The notes beneath the pieces are model-generated. The model was not told the DNA's origin, searched no databases, and saw only the letters and a program-made list of their open reading frames with translations. Positions 55,880-64,000 of a stretch of 64,000 bases of DNA are shown here, in pieces (position 1 is the stretch's first letter; each line of letters starts with the position of its first letter). Where the stretch lies: contig NC_135060.1 of assembly GCF_051014685.1 (NCBI RefSeq), positions 8,060,001 to 8,124,000 on the forward strand. Reading direction: 5' to 3'. The position numbers and the translations under genes are program-made. The stretch comes from Ptiloglossa arizonensis. Taxonomy: Eukaryota; Arthropoda; Insecta; Hymenoptera; Colletidae.

Positions 55880-56060
55880 CATTGTGCAATCTACTTTATT
55901 AAATTATACATTCTCCATTTTGGAAAACGAAATGACTTTCCAAACAACCTTTTTTGTCGGTGAAATTGAAGCACGATTTTTTCAGAGCGTACAAACACTT
56001 TATGAAATTATACATTCTCCATTTTGGAAAACAAAATCACTTTCCAAACAACGACCAATA
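55880..56060 (+). mobile_element. Two tandem mariner-like right ends (family C)
   Basis: ATTATACATTCTCCATTTTG occurs twice (about 55906 and 56010), each followed by CGAAATGACTTTCCAAACAA or CAAAATCACTTTCCAAACAA. TTTTTTCAGAGCGTACAAAC matches 12774. Inverted, the ends read TTGTTTGGAAAGTCATTTCG, the counterpart of the plus-strand ends at 12.1-12.7 kb. Confidence 0.7.
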
Positions 56061-56215
56061 TTGCCCAATATTACTAGAATATTATATAATATTATATACC
56101 CCAATACTACCAGAATATTATATACCCCAATACTACCAGAATATTATACAATATTATATACTCCAATACTACCAGAATATTATATAACATTATACACCCC
56201 AATATTACCAAAAAC
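56061..56215 (+). repeat. AT-rich minisatellite (CCAATACTACCAGAATATTA)
   Basis: Four or five copies of CCAATACTACCAGAATATTA plus variable TATAATATTATATA linkers. The 197-codon frame 55686-56279 is open only because of this repeat (LPEYYITLYTPI) and is not a credible gene. Confidence 0.92.
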
Positions 56216-56410
56216 AATTCACTCCTCCAAAAATCACACCCCTCCCCCTTCAATTAACAAAACTCTCAATCCCTCGTGATCCCAAGTTCCCCATATTCCT
56301 CTACTTCGTAAATCATCCGATACAATAGCGATCCTCGAGTCGCTAAGGTACCCATCGTTTCGTTCCGAGTGCTCGTCGATGGTTTCCTCCGTATCTCCGT
56401 TATTTCTTAC
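56216..56410. other. Unique sequence
   Basis: No feature recognised. Confidence 0.4.
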
Positions 56411-56494
56411 CTACCAGAAGGAACGACGTACACCGATCGTTGAATAGAACCGCGTCGTCCTCGTGAACGTTAACGACTCCCGTGTCGAACGGTT
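56411..56494 (-). CDS. Candidate coding exon (chain exon 2), unknown protein
   Basis: On the minus strand GCTATCAG|AACCGTTC starts and CTTCTGGTAG|GTAAGAAAT ends an 84-base segment (phase 1 in and out) reading PFDTGVVNVHEDDAVLFN then DRCTSFLLV. The composition is acidic and hydrophobic, unlike the Arg-rich chance frames around it. The frame is open upstream too (TTPDTRGLAGTRTLS), so a longer exon is possible. The donor is good, the acceptor lacks a clear pyrimidine tract. Protein family unknown. Confidence 0.38.
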   Translation of the reverse strand, partial: NRSTRESLTFTRTTRFYSTIGVRRSFW

Positions 56495-56790
56495 CTGATA
56501 GCGTTCGCGTTCCAGCAAGGCCGCGGGTGTCAGGTGTTGTTAATGGTAAAGACATTCTCCTTAAGTAAGCGCCTATTTTCGTCCTACGCTCGTCGAGCAC
56601 TTACGTCGCGTTGCCTCGCCCCGCGGAACCGTTTACTCGCGCGCGTTCCCGGACGCGGTGTTGTTCGTTTCGCTCGGCTCTGCTTCACGATGTTCTTAAC
56701 GTAGGCAACGTGAACCAAAGTGAGCTCGTAACTTTCCGTTCGTTGCAGCGTCGAGAAGTTTCTCGTCGGGGATTAACCATCGACGACCAC

Positions 56791-56846
56791 GAGGAGGACG
56801 ACGAGGAGGACGATGAGGAGGACGATGAGGAGGACGATGAAGATGA
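56791..56846 (+). repeat. GAGGAGGACGAC trinucleotide-type repeat
   Basis: Five iterations of GAGGAGGACGAC or GAGGAGGACGAT. It sits in a 90-codon plus frame (56611-56880) and would encode alternating EEDD. Acidic runs like this occur in real nuclear proteins, but a candidate minus exon lies just left and no splice evidence supports the plus frame. Confidence 0.9.
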
Positions 56847-56858
56847 CTTTCGATCGTG

Positions 56859-56936
56859 TTCGAAGCGTTTCGATCGATAACCGTTTCACGAAAGACGTTC
56901 GAAGCGGTTCGATCGATAATCGTTTCACGAAAGACG
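56859..56936 (+). repeat. 39-bp tandem duplication
   Basis: TTCGAAGCGTTTCGATCGAT followed by AACCGTTTCACGAAAGACG, present twice with two differences. Confidence 0.92.
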
Positions 56937-57267
56937 TTGGTACGCTTTTACGAGGTTCGCCGGGTCGTCAACCTCGATTCCATCTTTTTCCTCTTAGTAG
57001 CACTCGCCGTAGTAATTAACCGGTAGCGCGACGCTCGACGTCTGGCAACATATATTTCACCACTTGTTACCGGTTAAACGCTTCCCGTAAGAAAACATCG
57101 CGCGTTATTAATCTAATATGACAGAGAAAAATCGATACCGGCCGTCACGGATCGTTATGCTCTAAGCGGATTTCGCAGACGGTAGGAATTAATCGTTGCG
57201 TTTCGAATGGACCCGGTTCGATACGCCAGAGCTTCGTGTTAAAAAAAATGCAGTTCTACTATCTTTT

Positions 57268-57900
57268 ATTTGTATTTTTTTTCTTCGATTTTCTACGATA
57301 TCGTGCGTTTCTTCTTAGTCTCGTGGAAGAGCGATCGGGTAGATTTCGAATCGGTTTCAAATTTTAAATAAAATTGCATTTTTTAGAAAGATGAGAAAAA
57401 GTGCAGTTCTATTTGAAATTTGAAACCGATTTGAAATTTACCCGATCAAGTTTCCACGAGATTAAGAAGAAACTTACGATATCGAAAAAAATCGAAGAAA
57501 ATCGAAGAAAAAAATACAAAGATGAGAAAAAGTGAAATTTGAAACCGATTCGAAATCTACCCGATCAAGTTTCCACGAGATTAAGAAGAAACTTACGATA
57601 TCGAAGAAAATCGAAGAAAAAAATACAAAGATGAGCACAAAGTGCAGTTCTATTTGAAATTTGAAACCGATTCGAAATTTACTCGATCGCTTTTCCACGA
57701 GATTAAGAAGAAACGTACGATATGGAAGAAAATCGAAGAAAAAAATACAAAGATGAGCACAAAGTGCAGTTCTATTTGAAATTTGAAACCGATTCGAAAT
57801 TTACCCGATCAAGTTTCCACGAGATGAAGAAGAAACGTACGAAATCGAAGAAAAAAATACAAAGATGAGAAAAAGTGCAATTCTATTTCGGTTCGATCGA
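57268..57900. repeat. Inverted repeat with one left arm and four to five tandem right arms
   Basis: The left arm 57268-57365 is the reverse complement of the tandem unit that follows at about 57413, 57532, 57654, 57776 and (partly) 57895, spacing about 120. Unit words are GAAACCGATTCGAAATTTAC, AGTTTCCACGAGATTAAGAA and GATATCGAAGAAAATCGAAG. The nearest pair encloses a loop of about 50 bases, giving a hairpin of roughly 100-bp arms. The left arm matches the third right unit best (shared CGATCGC before TTTCCACGAG or its variant). Confidence 0.85.
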
Positions 57901-58631
57901 AACGCGACCGATTCGAAACTTACCCGATCGTATTACCCATCGATTCGCAATTAAACTAACCAATAAACCGAGAATCGTTCAACAAACTATTCGCGTTAAA
58001 AATACGCGTTTACCCGATGGTTGAATCGATTCGTTTGATCAAATCTCACGCGTCTCGTTAGTTAGACGAACAAAAGAATCGGTTAATATTCTCGCCGATT
58101 TCTCTCGACGTTTCATTAATTTCAGGTATCAGAATACTTCCATAAATTTCTCTTTCGCTCGACGAGAGGGAAATCGTTCGTTTCCTTGGAAAATAAAAAT
58201 GTCCACGAGATCGGTGAGTTTCGTTTTTCCATTGTTCTTCGATTCGCGAAGCAATCGACGTTGATCTTCCGTAGTATAAACGACGAGCTTCGACGAACGC
58301 TTCTCGGGTTCACCTTCCACCTCCAGAGTCGCGTAACTTTCGTAAATCGTGGTATCAATTACGTACGTGAAACTTTTGCGCGGTAAACAATGAAAGTGTG
58401 CACTGATTCCCGTGAGCAGTCTCTATCGCGAAATCAACGTTATTTCGTCGGATTGTGCGCGTTAACCGGACAATTTTCAACGCGGCACGTTGGCCGCGAT
58501 GCTTGAAATTGAATAACGTCAACAACAGACGCTCTCCATGAAATACAGTGTTCGCAGATTCACGAGATGGACGAGAACGCTCGAACGCGAGTGCGCTGAA
58601 ACATCGTGGAAAAAGTAATTACGTCGTCTCG
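57901..58631. other. Unique sequence
   Basis: Overlapping 63-78 codon minus frames near 58122-58358, unrecognised. No other feature. Confidence 0.35.
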
Positions 58632-58791
58632 ATGGATACTCGTAAACGTCGTTCGGTTTCGTGCACCAGAACCGTCCAATGGGAGCAGTTTACCTTAATA
58701 ATTTCTATTTTCGTCTTTATTAACCACTCTGTAGCGAGTCTCGAACCGTACACCGGGATTCCAGAACCGAACGATCCCTTTTCGCAACAGA
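58632..58791 (+). CDS. Candidate signal-peptide-encoding first exon, unknown secreted or membrane protein
   Basis: ATG at 58632 opens 53 codons: a basic start MDTRKRRS, then a hydrophobic core TLIISIFVFI, a small-residue cleavage-type site SVAS, then LEPYTGIPEPNDPFSQQ. This is the classic n-h-c order of a signal peptide followed by a polar Pro-rich N-terminus. The frame is bounded downstream by CAGA|GTTTCC (weak donor) and then a low-complexity poly-T stretch. The minus frame overlapping it (58619-58858) is the shadow. No family recognised. Confidence 0.33.
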
Positions 58792-59945
58792 GTTTCCTTT
58801 TTATTTTTTTCTCTTTCATTATTTCGATAAAATAAAAATTTGTACAACGAAATCGCAAACGAAGGAAGTTTCACTTTTGGAGAAATCGAGAGATTCTCGA
58901 GAATTACTCACAGGAGTACAATGAGAACGTGTAAGAGCGAAAGTGTGTACAAAGTAAATTCGACGTTTTTATCGTGTACGATAAATTGCTCGGTAAATGC
59001 TAAATCAACATAAAGTACAATTGAGTTATCCGGGTCGTTGACGAACTCTTTCTCTCTTGAAGTTGATATTAAAAAGGTTACCGCCTACGTGTCGTTCGGT
59101 GTTACAGTCTGATCGTTTGTACACTCTGTGTGCGGAAATGTCGTAATCGTATTCGTTTAGTGTATTTTACGAACGCCTATGGGCGTTCACCGCACGCTGT
59201 GCTCTGACGATAATCAAAACGATATCTTTCATTTCTGAGCCCGATACCATTGGTTTATGAATACAAACTGGTTAAAGTTAGAGTTGTCAGAGTCGTAATA
59301 GTTTTTTGTTCAATGTTTCCAGAGGAGTACAAAGACACTTGTTCGATGTTTCGATCTTTCTTTTAGAGTTTCTTCAAGAATTTCTAAATACGAAAAAACG
59401 TTTCGTAGAATCTAAGAAAGAGGTCGAAACGTTCAATTTTTAACATTATTAAAAAAACACTACCCCTGTCTTGATCCCACCGAATACAATTGCAATTGAA
59501 TCGCAATAGAATTACAACGGCGTGAAAAAATAATTTATAATTATTATAATTTAGTGAGAATTTCTTTGAAATTTCCAATCTTTCAACGATTATAACTTCG
59601 CGACTATTTCGAGTCGTGTTTTCGGACACTCGTCGATTTTTTTTTGTGCACAATACTCCGAGTCACGGAACGTTTTTATAAAATACTTTTCCGTATAATC
59701 TTTCTAAATAATTGATGAAAAGTGAGTTGCTTAAATTTCGCGTTTCTGTCGACAAATTACAGAGACGCGAATTATAACACGAACGACGAACCTATCGATG
59801 AATTAACCGTACAGTGTCCACAAATTTCAAGTACGAAAAGACTCAGCGAGCAGGTCGTACGATATCCGCGAAGGAACCTCGATTTTATCGCAGAAGTAAG
59901 TTTGCTTAGTATTTGTTGTTCCGCGAAACGATGAATGATATTTAC
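58792..59945. other. Unique AT-rich sequence
   Basis: No gene seen. Some minus frames near 59384-59653 and 59772-60068 are open. The second is the alternative frame of the exon below. Confidence 0.35.
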
Positions 59946-60013
59946 CAAGATATCCTGGAGGGACACCGGCATCAGCGAGCACATCGACATCGTCAACCGG
60001 TAGATACTCCACT
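59946..60013 (-). CDS. Candidate coding exon (chain exon 1), unknown protein
   Basis: The minus strand reads VEYLPVDDVDVLADAGVPPG then YL, 22 codons plus a split base on each side, ending at ATATCTTG|GTAAATATC (good donor). An acceptor may be AGCTTCAG|AGTGG or, six bases upstream, CCGGGCAG|CTTC. The acidic, Val/Pro-rich peptide stands out from the Arg/Ser-rich background. If not spliced, the frame continues through CDKIEVPSRISYDLLAESF to a stop near 59827. Protein not recognised. Confidence 0.4.
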
Positions 60014-60249
60014 CTGAAGCTGCCCGGAGTTTCGTGTTCCCTCGTTCGATCGTCTTATCGCGACACAACAGGAGTACGTACGTATTATCACTGAAAGCGA
60101 CGAGGTGTCTAAAGATTGTCCAGCCACATTCGAAGAACTCGTTTCACGGAACGAGCAACACGCGCCACTGGTATCGGTCGAAAATCATCGACGTGTCTCG
60201 GTTCGAAACGTTCCGCGCGTGTTTCGCGTAGTACCGTAAAACCGCGTTT
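60014..60249. other. Unique sequence
   Basis: Between the candidate exon and the minisatellite. No feature recognised. Confidence 0.35.
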
Positions 60250-61255
60250 CTGCGGTACGAAATCGAGATCGATTGTTGGTGTATTCCTTCAATACGAAAT
60301 CGAGATCGATGTCGTTGGTGTATTCCTTCGGGACGATACAAAATCGAGATCGATCGTCGGTGTATTCCTTCGGGACGATACGAAATCGAGATCGATCGTT
60401 GGTGTATTGCTCCAATACGAAATCGAGATCGATCGTCGGTGTATTGCTCCAATACGAAATCGAGATCGATCGTTGGTGTATTGCTCCAATACGAAATCGA
60501 GATCGATCGTCGGTGTATTGCTCCAATAAGAAATCGAGATCGATCGTTGGTGTATTGCTCCAATACGAAATCGAGATCGATCTCGTCGATGTATTCCTCT
60601 GGAACGATACAAAATCAAGATCGATCTCCTTGGTATATTCCTCTGGAACGATTCGAAATCGATTTCGTCGATATATTCCTCTGGAACGATTCGAAATCGA
60701 TCTCGTCGATGTATTCCTCTGGAACGATACACAATCAAGATCGATTTCCTCGGTATATTCCTCTGGAACGATACAAAATCAAGATCGATCTCCTCGGTAT
60801 ATTCCTCTGGAACGATTCGAAATCGATTTCCTCGGTAAATTCCTCTGAAACGATACAAAATCAAGATCGATCTCTTCAGTATATTCCTCTGGAACGATTC
60901 GAAATCAATCTCGTCGATGTATTCCTCTGGAACGATACAAAATCAAGATCGATCTCCTAGGTATATTCCTCTGGAACAATTCGAAACCGATTTCGTCGAT
61001 ATATTCCTCTAGAACGATTCGAAATCGATCTCGTCGATGTATTCCTCCGAAACGATACAAAATCAAGATCGATCTCCTCGGTATATTCCTCCGAAACGAT
61101 ACGACACCGATCTCCTCGATATATTCCTCCGAAACGATACGAGATCGATCTCCTCGGTGTATTTCTTCAAGACGGTACCAAATCAAGATCGATCTCCTCG
61201 GTGTATATCCTCTGTAACGATACGAAATCGAGATCGATCGTTGTTGTGTCCCTCC
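60250..61255 (+). repeat. 37-44 bp minisatellite without stop codons in any frame
   Basis: Left part: 37-bp unit ATCGAGATCGATCGTTGGTG plus TATTGCTCCAATACGAA, about nine copies to 60580. Right part: related 38-44 bp units CTCGGTATATTCCTCTGGAA with CGATACAAAATCAAGATCGA to 61255. Neither the 37-bp unit nor its complement contains TAA, TAG or TGA in any phase, so 113-191 codon frames run through it on both strands (for example 60273-60848 plus, 60289-60864 minus). These are not evidence for a gene. Confidence 0.95.
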
Positions 61256-61264
61256 GTAACGATA

Positions 61265-61318
61265 CGACGTATCGAGAACTCGATGGAAACGCGACGTATC
61301 GAGAACTCTATGGTAAGC
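61265..61318 (+). repeat. 27-bp tandem duplication
   Basis: CGACGTATCGAGAACTC occurs at 61265 and 61292, followed by a shorter degenerate copy. Confidence 0.8.
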
Positions 61319-63654
61319 GCGACGAATCGAGCCCGTACACAACACACCGTCGCGAAAGAGAACGTGGAACGTTTCGAAGAGAGACCGAGCTGAGAGCGTT
61401 TCGTTCGCGGAGACGAAAGAACCGATCTCCTCGCAATCGGAAGGCTGACTCGACACTGGCACGTCCTGATTCCGCGGAAGACTCCCTCGCGCGTATATTA
61501 AATTAAGCCACGTTGCGAGCCAGTATAGTCACCGCGCTACCATAATCCAATATTTCCCAGATAGCGGACGAACGACGCCAGAGAAGACCCAAACAACGAT
61601 CCATCGCCTGGAGAAACATCGACCAGGGGGTTCGATGATTGAAAATTATTCATTTTTCTTTCTTTCTTTTTTTTTTTTTTTTTAATTTCTATTTCTCGTC
61701 ATTCGAGAAATTTCCTTGAATTTTATCCGGAATTACTTGAATTTCATCCGCTGGATGATAAATTCGTTCGAATGGTCGATTTAACATTTTTATGGATTCT
61801 ACTATACTCTTGATTTTATTCAATAATTATTTCACTTCGTTTCAAAGTTTTGCTTTTGTAATACGAAAATTGGTTTAGTTTGTTTTATAACGAACGTTTC
61901 TTTTTTATCGGGTTCTAGTTAATGTACAATTTTTGCAACAACGTGGTCTCTTTACCGTTGAAGATAAATTGTTATTATTAATATCGTTGTTTTCTCTCGA
62001 ACGAACGTATTTAATCGTATCGATTCTTTCACCCGTTAGAATAATACGGATTAAACGACTCGAAACCTTGACTCGAACTCGAGTACCAGTCTCCCATTTC
62101 GAGGACGTTCCAAATATTTTTTTATCTTCGTTAAAATTACTTTGCGTACAAAGCGGTTTTTAAAGTACCGAGTCGAGATCTCGTTGAAGCATCCTGTAAT
62201 TTTTTTTTCCATCGTTGTTACAACGGATCGCGAATAAAAAAATATTCGATGGTACATCGCGTTTGATTTCGTCTCTCGGAAGAGTAATTCTCGACGCGGA
62301 TTAACGAAACTAATTTTATCGTAAGTTAGTAGGGTTTATAATTTTAGAATTTCCTTGCAGAAGATTAGAGTACTATTGTTTGTTACTCGATCCTGTAAGC
62401 TGTAGCGTTTCGTTATTATTAGACGCTTCAGGGTGCCAATGTCCTATTTATACACGTTGTAACTCGAAGAGGGAAACTTATTTTTCGCCAATTGTTCTTC
62501 CCGTTCAATCGGCTATTTTTCAACTCGTTGCGTAAAAAATAAACGTCCAATGTCCAAAAACACGATAATTACCGATAGTTACCGGATTGATCGCGCGCGA
62601 AACAAATGTTCAAAATTCGTTCGAAAGATCGAAACTTTGAATTTTGGTGTTGCAATGATTGATCGTTCTCGTCGCGATGTAAATCGTTTCGTGGAAAATA
62701 AATGATCAGCTTCGAACGACTTCTGACAAATAAACGCAATAATATCGATTCGAATAATATCGAATTCCTGCATTATGAAAACGAAACGTTTACGATGCTG
62801 TACGAATGGTTTTATACCAGACGAACGACTAGTTCTTTTTCGAATCCGATGCAACGACTGTAATAATAAAGAGAGCTGCGTTTAAAACTTTAATTGCTTT
62901 CTGAAAATACTGGACTTATTTCTAGAAATGAAAATGAAGATTAGTCGAAGTACAGGTATCAAGATTCACGCAGAAGATGAAGCACTTTTGCATTCCAAGG
63001 TAGGAAATATTTATAGAGCGATACAATTTTTTCGATATGGGACGGAAGATTAATTTACGCAAAATGATTTTGTTAAAGATCGTTACGACGACGTACAATA
63101 GGAATTTTTAAATTTTCAACGACGCCCAAAGTTCCTTCGAAAGAAATTACACAATTAAACGCCGAGAAAATTACTATCGATGTTAGAAAACTTCTTTCCA
63201 ACGAGGTTGCAACAATTCCATGTATTTCTAACTTACGATATATTTTTATCTCGAATGTATCGTTTAACATCTTTTAATTGCGTATAAACAGTTACGGGAA
63301 ACGTTATTCGAATAAATAACAAGTAATTATTCGGATAACGTGGAAGGAATAATTCATTGCAAATAACTCGTGATTATTATCCGGATAAGTTATTCGATCG
63401 AAAGAATTTTTACCCGATAATTATCCTCGATAAATATTTATTCGAACAATACCCGGCTAAAACACGCGTATAAAGATATTTAATTAATTCTCTCGGTGAA
63501 TTTAATGAAAATAAATCGACGAATTACAATTAAAACATTCGTATCGAGTAGCCAATTTACCAGTTACCTGTTCGTAACGTTTTCGATTTTACGCGCGTAC
63601 CTCGGTACCCTCTTTAACGGGCAATTTTACACGCGAGAAAAATTAGTTTGTGTC
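61319..63654. other. Unique sequence with a poly-T tract
   Basis: 61660-61684 is a T-rich tract. The rest is AT-rich with short frames (61933-62163, 62579-62854 minus) that I cannot recognise. 63290-63440 repeats short GATAA/TTATTCG words in degenerate form. No gene supportable. Confidence 0.4.
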
Positions 63655-64000
63655 CATGATCGGTGGTCGTCAATTTTTGTAAATCGATGGACAAATTTAC
63701 GGCGCGATATCGAATTTACACGAACCGTTATAAAATTACGATGAAATTACTTCTACGTGTAACTTTTCTTATCGGAGGAACTCGCGTAAAAGATTCATGG
63801 AAAACCTTGTTAAAAATCGATCCCGTCTTTGCAAAATGTGATCGATGGTGGTGAATTTTTGTAAATCGATGGAAACATTTACGGCGCGATATCGAATTTA
63901 CACCGAGCGTTGTAGAATTAATTGCTTCTACGTGTAACTTTTCTTATCGTAGTAACTCGCGTAAAAGATCCATGGAAAGCCTTGTTAAAAACCGATCCCG
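63655..64000 (+). repeat. Tandem array, about 181 bp unit, running off the window
   Basis: ATCGGTGGTCGTCAATTTTTGTAAATCGATGG-like copies start near 63659 and 63841. Shared words are ATTTACGGCGCGATATCGAA, ACTTCTACGTGTAACTTTTC, AACTCGCGTAAAAGATTCAT and CCTTGTTAAAAA.CGATCCC. The second copy is cut by the window end, so the array length is unknown. Confidence 0.9.

Noticed and set aside
55686..56279. 197-codon plus-strand ORF, the longest in the window
   Set aside because: It runs through mariner-like ends and an AT-rich minisatellite (LPEYYITLYTPI repeats), with no protein-like domain.
56611..56880. Acidic EEDD-rich plus-strand ORF as a nuclear protein
   Set aside because: The acidic run is a simple 12-bp repeat, and no start, splice or conservation evidence supports the frame.
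60273..60864. 191-codon open frames on both strands
   Set aside because: They are translations of a minisatellite unit that has no stop codon in any frame; the same holds on the opposite strand.
1..64000. CRISPR array
   Set aside because: The tandem repeats have no constant short repeats with unique spacers of fixed length and lie in eukaryotic-type DNA.

Overview
The window looks like eukaryotic nuclear DNA, most likely from an insect and probably a hymenopteran such as a bee. The background is AT-rich but keeps many CpG dinucleotides (TCGA and CGATCG words everywhere). It carries degenerate ends resembling mariner-like and hAT-like DNA transposons, (GA)n tracts and many tandem arrays. I found no operons, long intact ORFs, rRNA, tRNA or CRISPR. 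The longest open frames (about 190 codons) lie mostly inside repeats, and most other ORFs are chance CpG-rich frames. Taxon and gene identities are inference, because no protein here was recognised by name.

Layout. 1-12 kb: arrays at 2.5-3.8, 4.75-5.5 (bounded by inverted, hAT-like ends), 8.3-9.1 and 9.9-10.1 kb, a duplicated 165 bp block (71 and 6026), and a CpG-rich promoter-like block at 4.2 kb. 12-26 kb: mariner-type ends and a 24 bp minisatellite at 12 kb, a 550 bp MITE-like element at 19.6 kb, and arrays at 14.7, 17, 18.3, 21.7, 23.9 and 25.7 kb. Two close candidate exons lie on the minus strand at 24.5-24.8 kb, and a miRNA-like hairpin at 25.5 kb. 27-39 kb: CpG-rich regulatory-looking blocks, a 1.6 kb satellite of about 180 bp units at 29.75 kb, a C-poor minisatellite at 35.1-36.3 kb, and candidate minus-strand exons at 32.6 and 38.8 kb. 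40-53 kb: seven arrays, one of them packed with ATGGC/GCCAT cores at 48.2-49 kb, an LTR-like segment at 49.7 kb and a candidate exon at 47.0 kb. 53-64 kb: inverted relatives of the 12 kb transposon fragments, a large inverted repeat with tandem arms at 57.3-57.9 kb, a minisatellite free of stops in all six frames at 60.25-61.2 kb, and candidate exons at 54.0, 56.4, 58.6 and 60.0 kb.

The most interesting gene-level observation is that six short candidate exons, all on the minus strand between 60.0 and 24.5 kb, have splice-like borders and join in compatible phases into about 156 open codons. If they are real, much of the window is the intronic space of one long minus-strand gene and the arrays sit in its introns. 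This is a hypothesis built by eye and needs RNA evidence.
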